A stretch of 64,000 bases of DNA from Dickeya fangzhongdai (GTDB lineage Bacteria; Pseudomonadota; Gammaproteobacteria; Enterobacterales; Enterobacteriaceae), in the NCBI RefSeq assembly GCF_002812485.1, contig NZ_CP025003.1:1488001-1552000 (forward strand), in the 5' to 3' direction. Position numbers and translations under genes: made by a program. The notes below the pieces were generated by a model that did no database searches, was not told where the DNA came from, and was given only the letters and a program-made list of their open reading frames with translations. Below are positions 9,711 to 20,361 of the stretch, one piece after another. How positions within the stretch are numbered: position 1 is the stretch's first letter; each line of letters begins with the position of its first letter.

Positions 9711-10430
9711 ATGATGATTGGTCCGGTTATCAATGGCGCAGCCATTCTGATTGGCGGCGCATTGGGCGTGGCGTTGCACCGTTTTATTCCCCAGCGTATG
9801 CGTGATGGTTTACCACCGGCGTTTGCGATGGTGTCGATCGCAATGGGGATAACGCTGGTGGTAAAAGTTCACCAGCTTCCTGCGGTTGCGCTGGCGATTA
9901 TTTTGGGGGTAGGGATCGGCGAGTTGCTGCGCCTTGAAGCCGGCGTTCAGAAAGGGGCGATACTGATTGAACGCTTGCTGAGTCGGGTTGTGCCGCCGCC
10001 GGAACACAAATTACCGCAGGATGTGTATACCCAGAACTTTACCGCGCTGATTGTGTTGTTCTGCGCCAGCGGCACCGGTGTGGTTGGCGCGATGACCGAA
10101 GGGCTAACCGGCGACTATCAGCTGCTAATCATCAAGTCGGCGCTCGACATTTTCACGGCGCTGATTTTTGCCATTACGTTGGGCGTTGCGGTGATGTCGA
10201 TTGCCGTTCCGCAATTTCTGGTGCAGACGCTGTTGTTTTTCTCCGCCAGACTCATCATGCCGTTCATGAATGACATCACCATGGGGGATTTTGCAGCTTG
10301 CGGCGGCATTGTGATGATGGCTGTCGGGTTGCGTATCGCCCAGATTAAAACCTTCGCAGTGGTTAACTTCCTGCCGGCGTTAGTGCTGATTATTCCTTTC
10401 TCCCTTTACTGGCATCGCCTGTTTCCCTGA
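9711..10430 (+). CDS. DUF554 family membrane protein (YqgA-like)
   Basis: A 239-residue inner-membrane protein of the DUF554 family; function unknown, sometimes suggested to be a transporter. The N-terminus MMIGPVINGAAILIGGALG and the motif FTALIVLFCASGTGVVGAMTEG are typical of YqgA. Six or seven hydrophobic segments are visible. Start choice: TTG 9708, ATG 9711 and ATG 9714 are all in frame; ATG 9711 fits an AAGAGA ribosome site about 7 bp upstream. It stands alone between the tRNA repeats and nadA. Confidence 0.85.
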   Translation: MMIGPVINGAAILIGGALGVALHRFIPQRMRDGLPPAFAMVSIAMGITLVVKVHQLPAVALAIILGVGIGELLRLEAGVQKGAILIERLLSRVVPPPEHKLPQDVYTQNFTALIVLFCASGTGVVGAMTEGLTGDYQLLIIKSALDIFTALIFAITLGVAVMSIAVPQFLVQTLLFFSARLIMPFMNDITMGDFAACGGIVMMAVGLRIAQIKTFAVVNFLPALVLIIPFSLYWHRLFP

Positions 10431-10477
10431 CTGTCTCGCGGGCGGCCTATTCAGGTCGCCTGGTATCCAGCGGTATC

Positions 10478-10499
10478 GTGTTTTTAATAAATTAAACAC
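10478..10499. promoter_or_regulatory. AT-rich palindrome upstream of nadA
   Basis: GTGTTT and AAACAC flank a 10-bp AT core. It resembles a NadR box half-site pair but with 2 bp extra spacing. It lies 65 bp upstream of the better NadR candidate and could be an auxiliary site; weak. Confidence 0.3.
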
Positions 10500-10563
10500 A
10501 TTTGGCATTTCTGAAATTTCTAACTAAAGAAAAAGCAGATTTTATGACAATATTGCGATATTT

Positions 10564-10581
10564 TGTTTAGTGTATAAAACA
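10564..10581 (+). promoter_or_regulatory. Probable NadR operator of nadA-pnuC
   Basis: TGTTTA GTGTAT AAAACA matches the enterobacterial NadR box TGTTTA-N6-TAAACA with one mismatch. It ends 50 bp before the nadA start, where NadR would block transcription when NAD is plentiful. Consensus from knowledge of E. coli/Salmonella; binding is inferred. Confidence 0.7.
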
Positions 10582-10631
10582 AAAGTCCCGGTAATGACAT
10601 TGTCTTCACGCCTGCAACCGCACGGAATCCC

Positions 10632-11681
10632 ATGATGAGCCAGTTTCCTGAACCACCTGTTATCGATTACCCTTTTCCCGCAAAGCCCAGGCGGCTATCA
10701 GAAGGGGAAAAGCAACAGTTCCGTCACCGTATTAAAAGCCTGCTGAAAGAGCGTAATGCGGTGCTGGTGGCGCATTATTACACCGACCCGGAGATTCAGT
10801 CGCTTGCCGAAGAGACCGGTGGCTGTGTGGCGGACTCGCTGGAAATGGCGCGTTTTGGCCGCACCCATTCCGCCAGTACGCTGATCGTCGCCGGCGTCCG
10901 GTTTATGGGGGAAACGGCAAAGATATTGAGCCCGGAAAAAACCGTGCTGATGCCGACGCTGGAAGCGGAATGCTCGCTGGATTTGGGCTGCCCGGTGGAA
11001 GCGTTCAGCGCTTTTTGCGACAGCCACCCGGATCGCACCGTGGTGGTGTACGCCAACACGTCGGCAGCGGTTAAAGCGCGGGCTGACTGGGTGGTGACGT
11101 CCAGCATCGCGGTGGAGCTGATCGAACATCTGGATAGTCTGGGGGAGAAGATTATCTGGGCGCCGGATCGACACCTCGGGCATTACGTGCAAAAACAGAC
11201 CGGCGCCGACGTGCTGTGCTGGCAGGGGGCTTGCATTGTGCATGACGAATTCAAGACCCAGGCGCTGAAACGAATGAAAGCGCTGTATCCGCAGGCGGCG
11301 GTGCTGGTTCACCCTGAGTCGCCTCAAAGCATCGTGGCGATGGCGGATGCGGTGGGGTCGACCAGCCAGTTGATTCAGGCGGCGCAGCAGCTACCGCACC
11401 GGGAACTGATTGTGGCGACCGATCGCGGTATATTCTACAAGATGCAGCAAGCCTGCCCGGATAAAGTGTTGCTGGAGGCGCCTACCGCGGGGGAAGGGGC
11501 GACCTGCCGTAGTTGCGCGCACTGCCCGTGGATGGCGATGAACGGGCTGCAGGCGATTGCCTCGGCGCTGGAGCAGCAGGATACGCTCTATCATGCCATT
11601 GAAGTGGATGCCGATGTTCGTGAGCGTGCGCTGGTGCCGCTCAATCGGATGCTGGATTTCGCAGCTAAACTCAGATCATAG
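10632..11681 (+). CDS. nadA: Quinolinate synthase NadA
   Basis: Iron-sulphur enzyme (349 residues) that condenses iminoaspartate with dihydroxyacetone phosphate to quinolinate in de novo NAD synthesis. The three cluster cysteines of the family are present: C114 in AECSLDLGC, the one in [15 protein letters not shown], and the one in the [10 protein letters not shown] segment. The active-site stretch [10 protein letters not shown] is conserved. Start at the first of two near-adjacent ATG-like codons; the N-terminal few residues differ from E. coli. The NadR box upstream and pnuC 22 bp downstream indicate a NAD-controlled nadA-pnuC operon. Confidence 0.97.
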   Translation: MMSQFPEPPVIDYPFPAKPRRLSEGEKQQFRHRIKSLLKERNAVLVAHYYTDPEIQSLAEETGGCVADSLEMARFGRTHSASTLIVAGVRFMGETAKILSPEKTVLMPTLEAECSLDLGCPVEAFSAFCDSHPDRTVVVYANTSAAVKARADWVVTSSIAVELIEHLDSLGEKIIWAPDRHLGHYVQKQTGADVLCWQGACIVHDEFKTQALKRMKALYPQAAVLVHPESPQSIVAMADAVGSTSQLIQAAQQLPHRELIVATDRGIFYKMQQACPDKVLLEAPTAGEGATCRSCAHCPWMAMNGLQAIASALEQQDTLYHAIEVDADVRERALVPLNRMLDFAAKLRS

Positions 11682-11703
11682 TTAATGTCATTCAGGAGCA
11701 GAA

Positions 11704-12429
11704 ATGGATTTTTTTAGTACCAGCAATATTCTGGTTCACATCCCGTTAGGGGACAACGGGTATGACCTATCCTGGGTCGAGGCGTTGGGGACGTTATCGG
11801 GGCTGGTGTGCATTTGGCTGGCCAGTCTGGAAAAAACCGCCAATTACCTATTTGGCCTGGTCAATGTGTCGCTGTTTGCGCTGATATTTTTCCAGATACA
11901 GCTGTATGCCAGCCTGCTGCTACAGATTTTCTTTATTGCGGCCAATGTGTATGGCTGGTACGCCTGGAGCCGCACCACCGACGAGCAGGAGGCGGAATTG
12001 CGGGTCCGCTGGCTATCGCGCCGGCAAACGCTGTGGTGGGGCGCTGGTTGCGTAATTGCCATTGTGTTGATGTCGCGCTATATCGATCCGTTCTTTGCTC
12101 TGCTGACCTGGATTGCGGTGATGTTGATGCAGGCGGTCGGTTTGGATGTGACGATGCCGACATTGCAGCCGGACGCTTTCCCATTCTGGGATTCGGCCAT
12201 GACGGTGCTGTCGGTGGCGGCGATGCTGCTGATGACCCGTAAATATGTGGAGAACTGGCTGCTGTGGGTGGTGATCGACGTCATCAGCGTGGTGATTTTC
12301 GCTTATCAGGGCGTCTATGCCATGTCGTTGCAGTATATGGTGCTGACGCTGATCGCTCTTAACGGCTCCTGGCTGTGGATCAAAGGCGCCCGGGATAATC
12401 ACTCCCGGCCGCTGGCGCGAGCGCTATAA
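11704..12429 (+). CDS. pnuC: Nicotinamide riboside transporter PnuC
   Basis: Inner-membrane facilitator (241 residues) that imports nicotinamide riboside for NAD salvage. It is multi-spanning, with the PnuC signature pattern FQIQLYASLLLQIFF and WYAWSR, and MTRKYVENWLLWVVIDVISV near the C-terminus. It is second gene after nadA with a 22-bp gap and an AGGAGCAG ribosome site, so it shares NadR control. Substrate is inferred from the close E. coli relative. Confidence 0.96.
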   Translation: MDFFSTSNILVHIPLGDNGYDLSWVEALGTLSGLVCIWLASLEKTANYLFGLVNVSLFALIFFQIQLYASLLLQIFFIAANVYGWYAWSRTTDEQEAELRVRWLSRRQTLWWGAGCVIAIVLMSRYIDPFFALLTWIAVMLMQAVGLDVTMPTLQPDAFPFWDSAMTVLSVAAMLLMTRKYVENWLLWVVIDVISVVIFAYQGVYAMSLQYMVLTLIALNGSWLWIKGARDNHSRPLARAL

Positions 12430-12436
12430 GAACGTC

Positions 12437-12473
12437 GGTTCGCGTTGTCCTGACGAACGGGACGGCGCGAACC
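12437..12473. terminator. Hairpin between convergent pnuC and zitB
   Basis: GGTTCGCG (12437-12444) pairs with CGCGAACC (12466-12473), with GTCC/GGAC pairing inside. No T-run on either side. It fills most of the 51-bp gap between the two convergent genes and may act in both directions. Confidence 0.4.
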
Positions 12474-12480
12474 TGCGTGA

Positions 12481-13416
12481 TTAATGCGAATGGCTGTGCG
12501 GCTGGCCGCCAGCCTGATACTGGATATCGCAGTGGTCGTCGTCGCACGGCTGATACTCAATCTGGATCGTGGTGTGGGCAACTTGATAATGATCCAGCAG
12601 ATAGTGTTGGATTCGCTGTAACAACGCATCGTGGTCGTGTGGCGGAATAACCTGAACATGCAGCGTCATCAACGGCTTTTCGCCTACCTGCCATAAGTGG
12701 ACATGGTGTACGTCGCGGATTTCCGGGATGTCCGCCGTCAGCTTGATTTTCAGTTGGTCGACATTGATGCGGGTCGGCGTGCCCTCCAGCAATTCATGCA
12801 CGCTCTCTTTCATCAGCCGCCAGGCGCTGCGTAGCACCAGTACCGATACCAGTACCGACAGGATCGGGTCAATCGGGGTCCAGCCGGTAAACATGATGAT
12901 CAGCGCGGCGCCGATAGCGCCTACAGAGCCCAGCAGGTCGCCCATGACATGCAACGCCGCCGCCCGCACGTTGATATTCTTTTCACCGCTGCCGCGATGT
13001 AACAGCCACAACGCCACCAGATTGGCAATCAGGCCGCCGACGGCAATCAACAACATCGGCGTGCTGGCGATCGGCTGTGGGGCATAGAACCGCTGGATGG
13101 CCTCCCAGACGATGAACCCGGTAATCGCCAGCAGAGCTATGGCGTTGACGAACGCGGCCAGGGTAGTCAGGCGCAAATAGCCGAATGTGTGCCGGACCGT
13201 CGGTTTGCGCTGGGCGAAACGGACGGCCAGCAACGCCACCAGTAAAGCGACTGCGTCGGTCAGCATGTGGCCGGCATCCGCCAGCAACGCCAGCGATCCG
13301 GACAGCAGTCCGCCGACCACTTCGGCGATCATAAAGGTGGCGGTAATGACGAAGGCCAGTTTCAGGCGTTTCATGCTGTCATGTTCGGCCTGGTTGGCCG
13401 GGTGTGAATGAGCCAT
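12481..13416 (-). CDS. zitB: Zinc transporter ZitB (cation diffusion facilitator)
   Basis: CDF family Zn2+/H+ antiporter of 311 residues that exports zinc across the inner membrane. It has six membrane helices, with the metal-site motifs [12 protein letters not shown] in helix 2 and [11 protein letters not shown] in helix 5 (HxxxD pattern). N-terminal ([13 protein letters not shown]) and C-terminal (HSHSH) stretches are His-rich, as in ZitB. The start at 13416 (MAHSHP) is preferred over the longer frame from 13479 because it matches the family. It is convergent with pnuC and divergent from aroG. Confidence 0.94.
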   Translation of the reverse strand: MAHSHPANQAEHDSMKRLKLAFVITATFMIAEVVGGLLSGSLALLADAGHMLTDAVALLVALLAVRFAQRKPTVRHTFGYLRLTTLAAFVNAIALLAITGFIVWEAIQRFYAPQPIASTPMLLIAVGGLIANLVALWLLHRGSGEKNINVRAAALHVMGDLLGSVGAIGAALIIMFTGWTPIDPILSVLVSVLVLRSAWRLMKESVHELLEGTPTRINVDQLKIKLTADIPEIRDVHHVHLWQVGEKPLMTLHVQVIPPHDHDALLQRIQHYLLDHYQVAHTTIQIEYQPCDDDHCDIQYQAGGQPHSHSH

Positions 13417-13582
13417 GGCATATCCTATATCAGGTTGATTAATCCGGCATAACGCCGTCCTGTCCGGCCGAAGGACCACCAGTTGATGCCTGTGGTCAGC
13501 ATGACCGAACCGCTCCCAGAGCCGATGACTGCAACAGTGAAAACATGTGGGTATTATTGCGCCATTTTTTAGCCGCTTGACT

Positions 13583-13588
13583 TATAAT
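13583..13588 (+). promoter_or_regulatory. Candidate -10 of aroG
   Basis: A perfect TATAAT lies 101 bp before the aroG start, with no good -35 at 17 bp. No convincing TyrR box (TGTAAA-N6-TTTACA) was seen although aroG is TyrR-regulated in E. coli. Confidence 0.35.
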
Positions 13589-13688
13589 AGCCAGCCTGCA
13601 ATATGAACGACGACGTTTTTATTTTTTCGTTTTTTACTCCGGGCAGACAGGGGATGAACGTCTGTTGCTGCGGAGACATGGACCCATT

Positions 13689-14741
13689 ATGAATTACCAG
13701 AATGACGATTTGAGAATTAAAGAAATTAAAGAGTTGCTCCCCCCCGTTGCGCTGCTGGAAAAATTTCCGGCCACCGAACGCGCAGCACAGACAGTATTTA
13801 ATGCCCGCAGCGCCATTCACAAGATCCTGAAAGGCAATGACGACCGCCTGCTGGTGGTGATTGGGCCGTGTTCCATCCATGACCCGAAAGCGGCCAAAGA
13901 GTACGCCGCGCGGTTGCTGAAACTGCGTGACGAACTGCGCGATGATCTGGAAGTGGTGATGCGCGTCTATTTTGAAAAACCGCGTACCACCGTGGGCTGG
14001 AAAGGGCTGATCAACGATCCGCACATGGATAACAGCTTCCAGATTAACGACGGTCTGCGCATTGCGCGTCAGCTGTTGCTGGAAATCAACGATACCGGTT
14101 TGCCGGCGGCAGGTGAGTTCCTGGATATGATCTCGCCGCAATACGTGGCGGATTTGATGAGCTGGGGCGCTATCGGCGCACGCACCACCGAATCTCAGGT
14201 GCATCGCGAACTGGCGTCCGGTCTGTCCTGTCCGGTCGGTTTCAAGAACGGCACCGACGGCACCATCAAGGTAGCGATTGACGCCATCAATGCCGCCCGC
14301 GCGCCGCACTGCTTCCTGTCGGTGACCAAGTGGGGCCATTCGGCGATCGTCAACACCAGCGGCAACCACGACTGCCATATCATTCTGCGCGGCGGCAAAG
14401 AGCCGAACTACAGCGCGGAACATGTGCAGGCGGTGAAAGCCGGTCTGGAAAAAGCCGGTCTGCCGACGCAGGTGATGATCGACTTCAGCCACGCCAACAG
14501 CTGCAAGCAGTTCAAAAAGCAGATGGACGTATGTGAAGACGTGTGCCGTCAGCTCAGCGGCGGCGAGCGAGCGATCATGGGCGTGATGGTGGAAAGCCAT
14601 CTGGTGGAAGGCAACCAGAATCTGGAGAGCGGCGAACCGCTGGTATACGGCAAGAGCGTCACCGATGCCTGCATCGGTTGGGATGATACCGACAGCCTGC
14701 TGCGTCAGCTGGCGGCGGCGGTACGTCAGCGTCGCGGCTGA
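13689..14741 (+). CDS. aroG: Phe-sensitive DAHP synthase AroG
   Basis: First enzyme of the shikimate pathway (350 residues). It condenses phosphoenolpyruvate and erythrose 4-phosphate to DAHP and is inhibited by phenylalanine. The N-terminus MNYQNDDLRIKEIKELLPP is the E. coli AroG one, which separates it from the AroF and AroH isoforms. Conserved motifs include VVIGPCSIHDP, KPRTTVGWKGL and FKNGTDGT. The ATG at 13689 is used rather than 13665 because it gives exactly the E. coli length. A strong terminator follows. Confidence 0.97.
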   Translation: MNYQNDDLRIKEIKELLPPVALLEKFPATERAAQTVFNARSAIHKILKGNDDRLLVVIGPCSIHDPKAAKEYAARLLKLRDELRDDLEVVMRVYFEKPRTTVGWKGLINDPHMDNSFQINDGLRIARQLLLEINDTGLPAAGEFLDMISPQYVADLMSWGAIGARTTESQVHRELASGLSCPVGFKNGTDGTIKVAIDAINAARAPHCFLSVTKWGHSAIVNTSGNHDCHIILRGGKEPNYSAEHVQAVKAGLEKAGLPTQVMIDFSHANSCKQFKKQMDVCEDVCRQLSGGERAIMGVMVESHLVEGNQNLESGEPLVYGKSVTDACIGWDDTDSLLRQLAAAVRQRRG

Positions 14742-14762
14742 TGCCTGACCCGTTCACCCATA

Positions 14763-14796
14763 AAAAAACCCGGTCTGGACCGGGTTTTTTCTTTTT
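14763..14796. terminator. Bidirectional intrinsic terminator between aroG and gpmA
   Basis: Stem AAAAAACCCGGT / ACCGGGTTTTTT with a CTGG loop (14763-14790), followed by more T. The flanking A-run and T-run let it stop both the plus-strand aroG and the minus-strand gpmA transcripts. Confidence 0.92.
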
Positions 14797-14817
14797 ACAC
14801 TGGGTGTATAAAACGAA

Positions 14818-15570
14818 TTACTTCGCTTTACCCTGGTTGGCTACCGCCGCTGCCTTGGCAGCGATCTCGTCGGCGTTGCCCAGATAGTAACGTTTGATCG
14901 GTTTGAAGTTTTCGTCGAATTCGTAGACCAGCGGAACCGCAGTCGGGATATTCAGTTCCAGAATCTCTTCTTCGCTCATGTTATCCAGGTATTTCACCAG
15001 CGCGCGCAGCGAGTTGCCGTGAGCGGCGATGATTACGCGCTCGCCTTTTTTCAGGCGCGGCAGAATGCTTTCGTTCCAGTACGGCACTACGCGTTCGATG
15101 GTCAGCGCCAGACTTTCGGTCAGCGGCAGCTCTTTGTCGCTCAGCGACGCGTAGCGCGGATCATGGCCCGGGAAACGCTCGTCGTCACGGGTCAGTTCCG
15201 GCGGGGTGACCGCGAAGCCGCGACGCCACAGTTTCACCTGGTCGTCACCGTATTTTTCGGCGGTTTCCGCTTTGTTCAGACCCTGCAGCGCACCGTAGTG
15301 ACGCTCGTTCAGTTTCCAGCATTTTTCCACCGGCAGCCAGGCCTGATCCAGCTCGTCCAGCACGTTCCACAGGGTGTGAATGGCACGTTTCAGCACTGAG
15401 GTGTAGGCAAAATCAAAGCTGAAACCTTCTTCTTTCAGCAATTTACCTGCCTGTTTGGCTTCGTTGACGCCTTTTTCGGACAGTTCAACGTCCATCCAGC
15501 CGGTGAAGCGGTTTTCGTTGTTCCACTGGCTCTCACCATGTCGCACCAGTACCAGCTTAGTTACAGCCAT
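14818..15570 (-). CDS. gpmA: 2,3-bisphosphoglycerate-dependent phosphoglycerate mutase GpmA
   Basis: Glycolytic enzyme interconverting 3- and 2-phosphoglycerate, 250 residues. The phosphohistidine lies in [12 protein letters not shown] (H11), with the second catalytic His in [11 protein letters not shown]. The start at 15570 (MAVTKLVLV) matches E. coli and has an AAGGAG ribosome site. Five extra upstream codons (from 15585) are unlikely to be used. It is convergent with aroG across a shared terminator. Confidence 0.98.
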   Translation of the reverse strand: MAVTKLVLVRHGESQWNNENRFTGWMDVELSEKGVNEAKQAGKLLKEEGFSFDFAYTSVLKRAIHTLWNVLDELDQAWLPVEKCWKLNERHYGALQGLNKAETAEKYGDDQVKLWRRGFAVTPPELTRDDERFPGHDPRYASLSDKELPLTESLALTIERVVPYWNESILPRLKKGERVIIAAHGNSLRALVKYLDNMSEEEILELNIPTAVPLVYEFDENFKPIKRYYLGNADEIAAKAAAVANQGKAK

Positions 15571-15614
15571 GCTTAACTCCTTCATATACTAAGATTTCTA
15601 TGATAACTGCTCTC

Positions 15615-15644
15615 ATTATAGGGCCGGAGAGCGGTTATCGGCAA
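15615..15644 (-). promoter_or_regulatory. Candidate gpmA promoter
   Basis: On the minus strand, TTGCCG (15644-15639) and a perfect TATAAT (15620-15615) are separated by 18 bp, 45 bp before the gpmA start. Confidence 0.55.
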
Positions 15645-15712
15645 TCGCTAGTCGTCGGGCCGCCTGATTTATATGCCGTCATAATGGCGACAAAACAGGC
15701 GGCTTTATCGTT

Positions 15713-18700
15713 TCAGCTTGTGTGTTTCTCCACCGTATTGCGATGGAGCAACAAAAACAGCGCCGGAATCACCAGCATCGACAGCAGCGGCGCGCTGACC
15801 ATGCCGCCGACCATTGGTGCCGCGATGCGCTGCATGATTTCCGAACCCGTGCCGCCGCCCCACATGATCGGCAACAACCCGGCCATGATGGTGGCGACGG
15901 TCATCATTTTCGGACGCACGCGCAACACCGCGCCTTCGCGAATGGCGGCCGTCAACTGATCGTCGGTCAACGGTTGTCCCGGCTGGCGATGTTTTTCCAC
16001 CGCGTGATTCAGGTACAGCAACATGATCACGCCAAACTCCGCCGCTACCCCGGCCAGCGCGATGAACCCCACCGCACCGGCGACAGATAAATTATAGCCG
16101 AGCAGATACAACAGCCAGACGCCGCCGATCAGCGCAAACGGTAGTGTACCCATAATCAGCAGCGCGTCTTTGATCTGGCCGAAAGTCACGTACAGCAGGA
16201 TGAAAATAATCAGCAGGGTGAAGGGCACCACCAGCTTCATGGTTTCCGTGGCCCGCTCCAGGTACTCAAACTGGCCGGACCAACTCACCGATACCCCCTG
16301 CGGCAGCGTGACCTGCTGCGCCACCTGACGCTGCATATCTTCCACGGCGGATTTCAGGTCGCGCCCGCGCAGGTCGACATAAATCCAGTCGGACAGGCGG
16401 CCGTTTTCGCTTTTTAGCATCGGCGGCCCTTCGCTGACGCGCACGTCGGCCAGATCGGACAGCGTCAGGCGCGCGCCGCCTTGCGTCACCACCGGCAGAT
16501 TTTTCACCGCGTCTACCGAGTCGCGGATTTCCCGCGGGTAACGCACGTTGATCGGGTAACGCTGGCGGCCCTCCAGCGTTTCGCCGATGTTTTCCCCGCC
16601 GATCAGGGTAGCGACCATCGACTGCAATTCCTGCACCGACACGCCATAGCGGGCGGCCCGCACCCGGTCGATGTCGATATCGATGTAGCGCCCGCCCGCC
16701 AGCCGTTCCGCCAGCGCCGACGTCACGCCGGGCACTCGCTTCACCACTTGCTCGATCTGCGCCGCCACCTGTTCGATGTCATGCAGGTTGTCGCCGTTGA
16801 CCTTGATGCCGACCGGGCTTTTGATGCCGGTCGCCAGCATGTCGAGCCGGTTGCGAATCGGCGGCACCCACACGTTGGCGATGCCGGGAATACTGACGGT
16901 CTGGTCTAACTCGGCGATCAGTTTGTCCATCGTCATGCCCGGTCGCCATTGTTCCCGTGGTTTCAGGCGGATGGTGGTTTCCAGCATGGTCAGCGGCGCC
17001 GGATCGGTGGCGCTGTCGGCGCGGCCGGCTTTGCCGAATACGCTATCCACCTCCGGCACGGTTTTGATCAACCGGTCGGTCTGTTGCAACAGCCGTGCGG
17101 CTTCGCGCGGCGAAATGCCGGGTAGCGTGGACGGCATATACAGCAGGTCGCCTTCGTCCAGCGGCGGCATGAATTCGCTGCCGAGGCGGGCAAGCGGGAA
17201 CAGCGTCAGCGCCAGCAGCGCCAGTGAAACGACCAGCGTGGTTTTGGGAAACCGCAGCACCTGCCGTAACACCGGCTGGTACAGGGCGATCAGCCAGCGG
17301 TTGAGGGGATTGGTCTGCTCGTCGGGAATCCGGCCGCGCACGAAATAGCCCATCAGCACCGGCACCAGCGTGATCCCCAGACCGGCGGACACCGCCATCG
17401 CGTAGGTTTTGGTGAACGCCAGCGGCGAGAACATGCGGCCTTCCTGCGCTTCCAGCGAGAACACCGGGATAAACGACAGCGTGATGATCAGCAGGCTGCA
17501 AAACAGCGCTGGCCCCACTTCCGTCGCCGCCTGGGTGGCGAGCCGCCACCAGGTGGCATTATCCGGTTCATGGTCCGGGTGCTGATGCCGCCACTGTTCC
17601 ACCACCTTGTGCATGTTCTCGATCATCACAATGGCCGCGTCCACCATGGCGCCGATGGCGATGGCTATCCCGCCCAGCGACATGATGTTGGCGTTGATCC
17701 CCTGATAGCGCATGATGATAAACGCGCCCAGAATCCCCAGCGGCAGGCTGATGATCGCCACCAGCGAGGAGCGGAAGTGAAACAGGAACAGCGAGCACAC
17801 CAGCGCCACCACCACAAACTCTTCCAGCAGTTTGTGGCTGAGGGTAGTGATGGCGCGTTCGATCAGCGGCGAGCGATCGTAGGTAGTGACGATTTCCACC
17901 CCGGCGGGCAGGCTTTGGCGGACCTGTTGCAGGCGGGCATGCACCGCCCGCAGCGTTTCCAGCGCATTTTTGCCGGAGCGCATCACGATAACGCCGCCCG
18001 CCACTTCGCCTTCGCCGTTTAGCTCGGCGATGCCGCGGCGCATTTCCGGGCCTTGTCGTAAGGTGGCGACATCCTGCAACAGCACCGGAATGCCGTCGCG
18101 CCGACCCACCGCCACGTTGAGAAAGTCTTCCGTTTTCAGCAGATAGCCGGAAGTTCGTACCATGTACTCGGCTTCCCCCAGTTCGATAACCGAACCGCCG
18201 CTTTCCTGATTGGCGGCCCGCAGCGCGTCGATCACCTGCTGATGCGTCACGTTGAGCGCGCGCAGCCGTTCCGGATTCAGCACCACCTGATATTGCCGCA
18301 CCATGCCGCCGATGCTGGCGACTTCCGCCACGTTGGGCACGGTTTTCAGTTCATATTTCAACAGCCAGTCCTGAATGGCGCGTAAATCCGCCAGACTGTG
18401 TTGACCGGTACGGTCGACCAGCGCGTATTCGTAGATCCAGCCCACTCCGGTGGCGTCCGGCCCCAGCGAGGCTTTGGCATCGGCGGGCAGGGTGGATTGC
18501 ACCTGACTCAGGTATTCCAGCACGCGGGAGCGCGCCCAGTAAGGGTCGGTGCCATCCTCAAACAGCACATAGACGTAGGCGTCGCCAAACATGGAAAAAC
18601 CGCGTACGGTCTTCGCGCCGGGCACCGACAGCATGGTGGTGGTCAACGGATAGGTGACCTGATTTTCTACCACCTGCGGCGCCTTGCCGGGATAGCTGAC

Positions 18701-18850
18701 GCGGATAATGACCTGTACGTCGGAGAGGTCCGGCAGCGCATCCAGCGGCGTTTTCTGCAGCGAAATCACCCCCCAGCCGGCCATCAGCAGCGTGGCGATC
18801 AGCACCAGAAAACGGTTTTTGATCGACCAGCGAATCACCGCAGCAATCAT
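15713..18850 (-). CDS. cusA: Copper/silver efflux RND transporter CusA
   Basis: Inner-membrane pump of the heavy-metal RND family, 1045 residues (E. coli CusA 1047). With CusB and CusC it forms a tripartite Cu(I)/Ag(I) exporter. The three Cu(I)-binding methionines of E. coli CusA are conserved in context: [24 protein letters not shown] and [13 protein letters not shown]. The HME-RND helix motif [20 protein letters not shown] is present. Twelve membrane helices and two large periplasmic loops are expected. The start overlaps the cusB stop by 4 bp (18847-18850). It is the last gene of the operon. Substrate is inferred from the Met triad. Confidence 0.95.
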   Translation of the reverse strand: MIAAVIRWSIKNRFLVLIATLLMAGWGVISLQKTPLDALPDLSDVQVIIRVSYPGKAPQVVENQVTYPLTTTMLSVPGAKTVRGFSMFGDAYVYVLFEDGTDPYWARSRVLEYLSQVQSTLPADAKASLGPDATGVGWIYEYALVDRTGQHSLADLRAIQDWLLKYELKTVPNVAEVASIGGMVRQYQVVLNPERLRALNVTHQQVIDALRAANQESGGSVIELGEAEYMVRTSGYLLKTEDFLNVAVGRRDGIPVLLQDVATLRQGPEMRRGIAELNGEGEVAGGVIVMRSGKNALETLRAVHARLQQVRQSLPAGVEIVTTYDRSPLIERAITTLSHKLLEEFVVVALVCSLFLFHFRSSLVAIISLPLGILGAFIIMRYQGINANIMSLGGIAIAIGAMVDAAIVMIENMHKVVEQWRHQHPDHEPDNATWWRLATQAATEVGPALFCSLLIITLSFIPVFSLEAQEGRMFSPLAFTKTYAMAVSAGLGITLVPVLMGYFVRGRIPDEQTNPLNRWLIALYQPVLRQVLRFPKTTLVVSLALLALTLFPLARLGSEFMPPLDEGDLLYMPSTLPGISPREAARLLQQTDRLIKTVPEVDSVFGKAGRADSATDPAPLTMLETTIRLKPREQWRPGMTMDKLIAELDQTVSIPGIANVWVPPIRNRLDMLATGIKSPVGIKVNGDNLHDIEQVAAQIEQVVKRVPGVTSALAERLAGGRYIDIDIDRVRAARYGVSVQELQSMVATLIGGENIGETLEGRQRYPINVRYPREIRDSVDAVKNLPVVTQGGARLTLSDLADVRVSEGPPMLKSENGRLSDWIYVDLRGRDLKSAVEDMQRQVAQQVTLPQGVSVSWSGQFEYLERATETMKLVVPFTLLIIFILLYVTFGQIKDALLIMGTLPFALIGGVWLLYLLGYNLSVAGAVGFIALAGVAAEFGVIMLLYLNHAVEKHRQPGQPLTDDQLTAAIREGAVLRVRPKMMTVATIMAGLLPIMWGGGTGSEIMQRIAAPMVGGMVSAPLLSMLVIPALFLLLHRNTVEKHTS

Positions 18851-20361
18851 AGGTGACCTCCGTGAGCCGCCGCGGCGACAGGCTGGATAGCCAGCAGCCG
18901 CGCGCCGTTGTCATCCAGCCGGAACCGAAATGTCACCGTCATGCCGGGCTGGAGCGTCGCTGGCAGCGCGTCGCCGTCGAAGGTGAAATCCATGGTCATC
19001 GGCGGCCAGTCCAGCGCCGGCACCGCGTCGTGGGCGAGGGTCACCTGCTTGCCGTTGATGGCCTTGATGACTCCTCTGGTCTGGTAGTCGCCGACGGGGG
19101 CGGGCGTGGCGGCCGGGCTCTGGTTCTGCGGTGCGTCGCTGAACGAGGTCAACGCGCTGCGCAGGCTGGCTTCGGAGTCGATCAGGAACTGACCGGAGAT
19201 CACCACACTATCGCCCTCGTTAAGACCCGAGCGGATTTCCGCCCAGCCGTCCTGAATGACGCCGACGTCAACCGGGCGCGGCGTGAAATAGCCCTGACCG
19301 TCGTTCAGCAATACCCGGTTCTGCCGGCTGCTGACCAACAGCGCCTGTTGAGGAACCATCAGCGCCTGACGGGCGACGCCGGCGGCAAGCTTCACCGTCA
19401 GGTACATGCCGGGTTTGAGGCGCTGTTGCCGGTTGTCCAGTACTACGCGGGCTTTCAGCGTGCGGGTGGCGCTGTCGAGTTGCGGCAGCAGTTCGGCAAC
19501 GCGCCCGCGAAAGGTGTCGCCCGGCCAGCTATCGCTAACGGCGAGCATCTCATCGCCGATATGCAACGCCGCCGCCTGTGCCGCCGGATACTCCACCTCA
19601 ACCCACACCGGGTCGAGACTGGCCAGCTCAAACAGCGGTTGCGCAGGCGTCAACTGGGCGCCGGTACGGACATCCAGCCGGTTGATGTAGCCGTTCTCCG
19701 GTGCGGTGATGGTTAGCCGGGGTTGCGGTTTGCCGCTGCGTTCCACCTGACGGATCACGCTTTCCGGCATGAACATCAGCGCCAGTTTTTGTCGTGCGGC
19801 CTGACTTAGCTCCGCGTCCCCCAACTGGCGTACCGCCAGATACTCCTGCTGGGCTGCCGCCCAGGTTGGGTTCCACAGTACCGCCAGCATCTGGCCTTTT
19901 TGCACCGGCTGTTGTACCGCGTTGACGCCGAGTTGCTCCACCACGCCGCCGCTGGGGGCGACCAGCGTGCGCAGGGTGCGCTCATTGAGCGCCACGGTAC
20001 CGTAACCGGTAGCGTGCGGTTGCAGTTCGCGGCGTTCGGCTTTGGCGGTGCGCACGCCGAGATTCTGTTGCTGGCGCGGACTGACCGTCACGCCGCCGTT
20101 ATCCTGCACCTCATCGGCGTAGCGCGGCGTCAGCGGCATATCCATAAACGGCGATTTGCCGGGTTGATCGAAGCGCTTGTCCGGCACCATCGGGTCATAC
20201 CAATAGAGGACCTTACGCCCGCCGTTGGCGTCGGGCGTCGCGGCGGCGGCATGCGTCGTCGTGCCGGTGGCGCGGCTGCCGCTGTAATAACTAACTGAGT
20301 AACCAACTGCTGCGGCCGCCAGCGCCACGGCAATCAGACTGACAGTAAAAGTTCGGTTCAT
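18847..20361 (-). CDS. cusB: Cu/Ag efflux periplasmic adaptor CusB with fused C-terminal CusF-like domain
   Basis: Membrane-fusion protein joining CusA to CusC, 504 residues. An N-terminal membrane anchor (about 5-25) is followed by the CusB metal-binding segment [22 protein letters not shown]. Then come the usual barrel-sandwich, beta-barrel and hairpin domains. Residues about 420-504 form an extra CusF-like domain with the copper-binding pattern [18 protein letters not shown] (His, Trp, two Met). E. coli CusB lacks this domain; SilB-type proteins have it. The start at 20361 (MNRTFTV) is chosen since it overlaps the cusC stop by 4 bp; the longer frame from 20406 lies inside cusC. Confidence 0.93.
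   Translation of the reverse strand: MNRTFTVSLIAVALAAAAVGYSVSYYSGSRATGTTTHAAAATPDANGGRKVLYWYDPMVPDKRFDQPGKSPFMDMPLTPRYADEVQDNGGVTVSPRQQQNLGVRTAKAERRELQPHATGYGTVALNERTLRTLVAPSGGVVEQLGVNAVQQPVQKGQMLAVLWNPTWAAAQQEYLAVRQLGDAELSQAARQKLALMFMPESVIRQVERSGKPQPRLTITAPENGYINRLDVRTGAQLTPAQPLFELASLDPVWVEVEYPAAQAAALHIGDEMLAVSDSWPGDTFRGRVAELLPQLDSATRTLKARVVLDNRQQRLKPGMYLTVKLAAGVARQALMVPQQALLVSSRQNRVLLNDGQGYFTPRPVDVGVIQDGWAEIRSGLNEGDSVVISGQFLIDSEASLRSALTSFSDAPQNQSPAATPAPVGDYQTRGVIKAINGKQVTLAHDAVPALDWPPMTMDFTFDGDALPATLQPGMTVTFRFRLDDNGARLLAIQPVAAAAHGGHL

Noticed and set aside
13577..13588. TTGACT immediately followed by TATAAT before aroG
   Set aside because: The two hexamers abut with no spacer, so they cannot be a -35/-10 pair; only the -10 is kept as a weak candidate.
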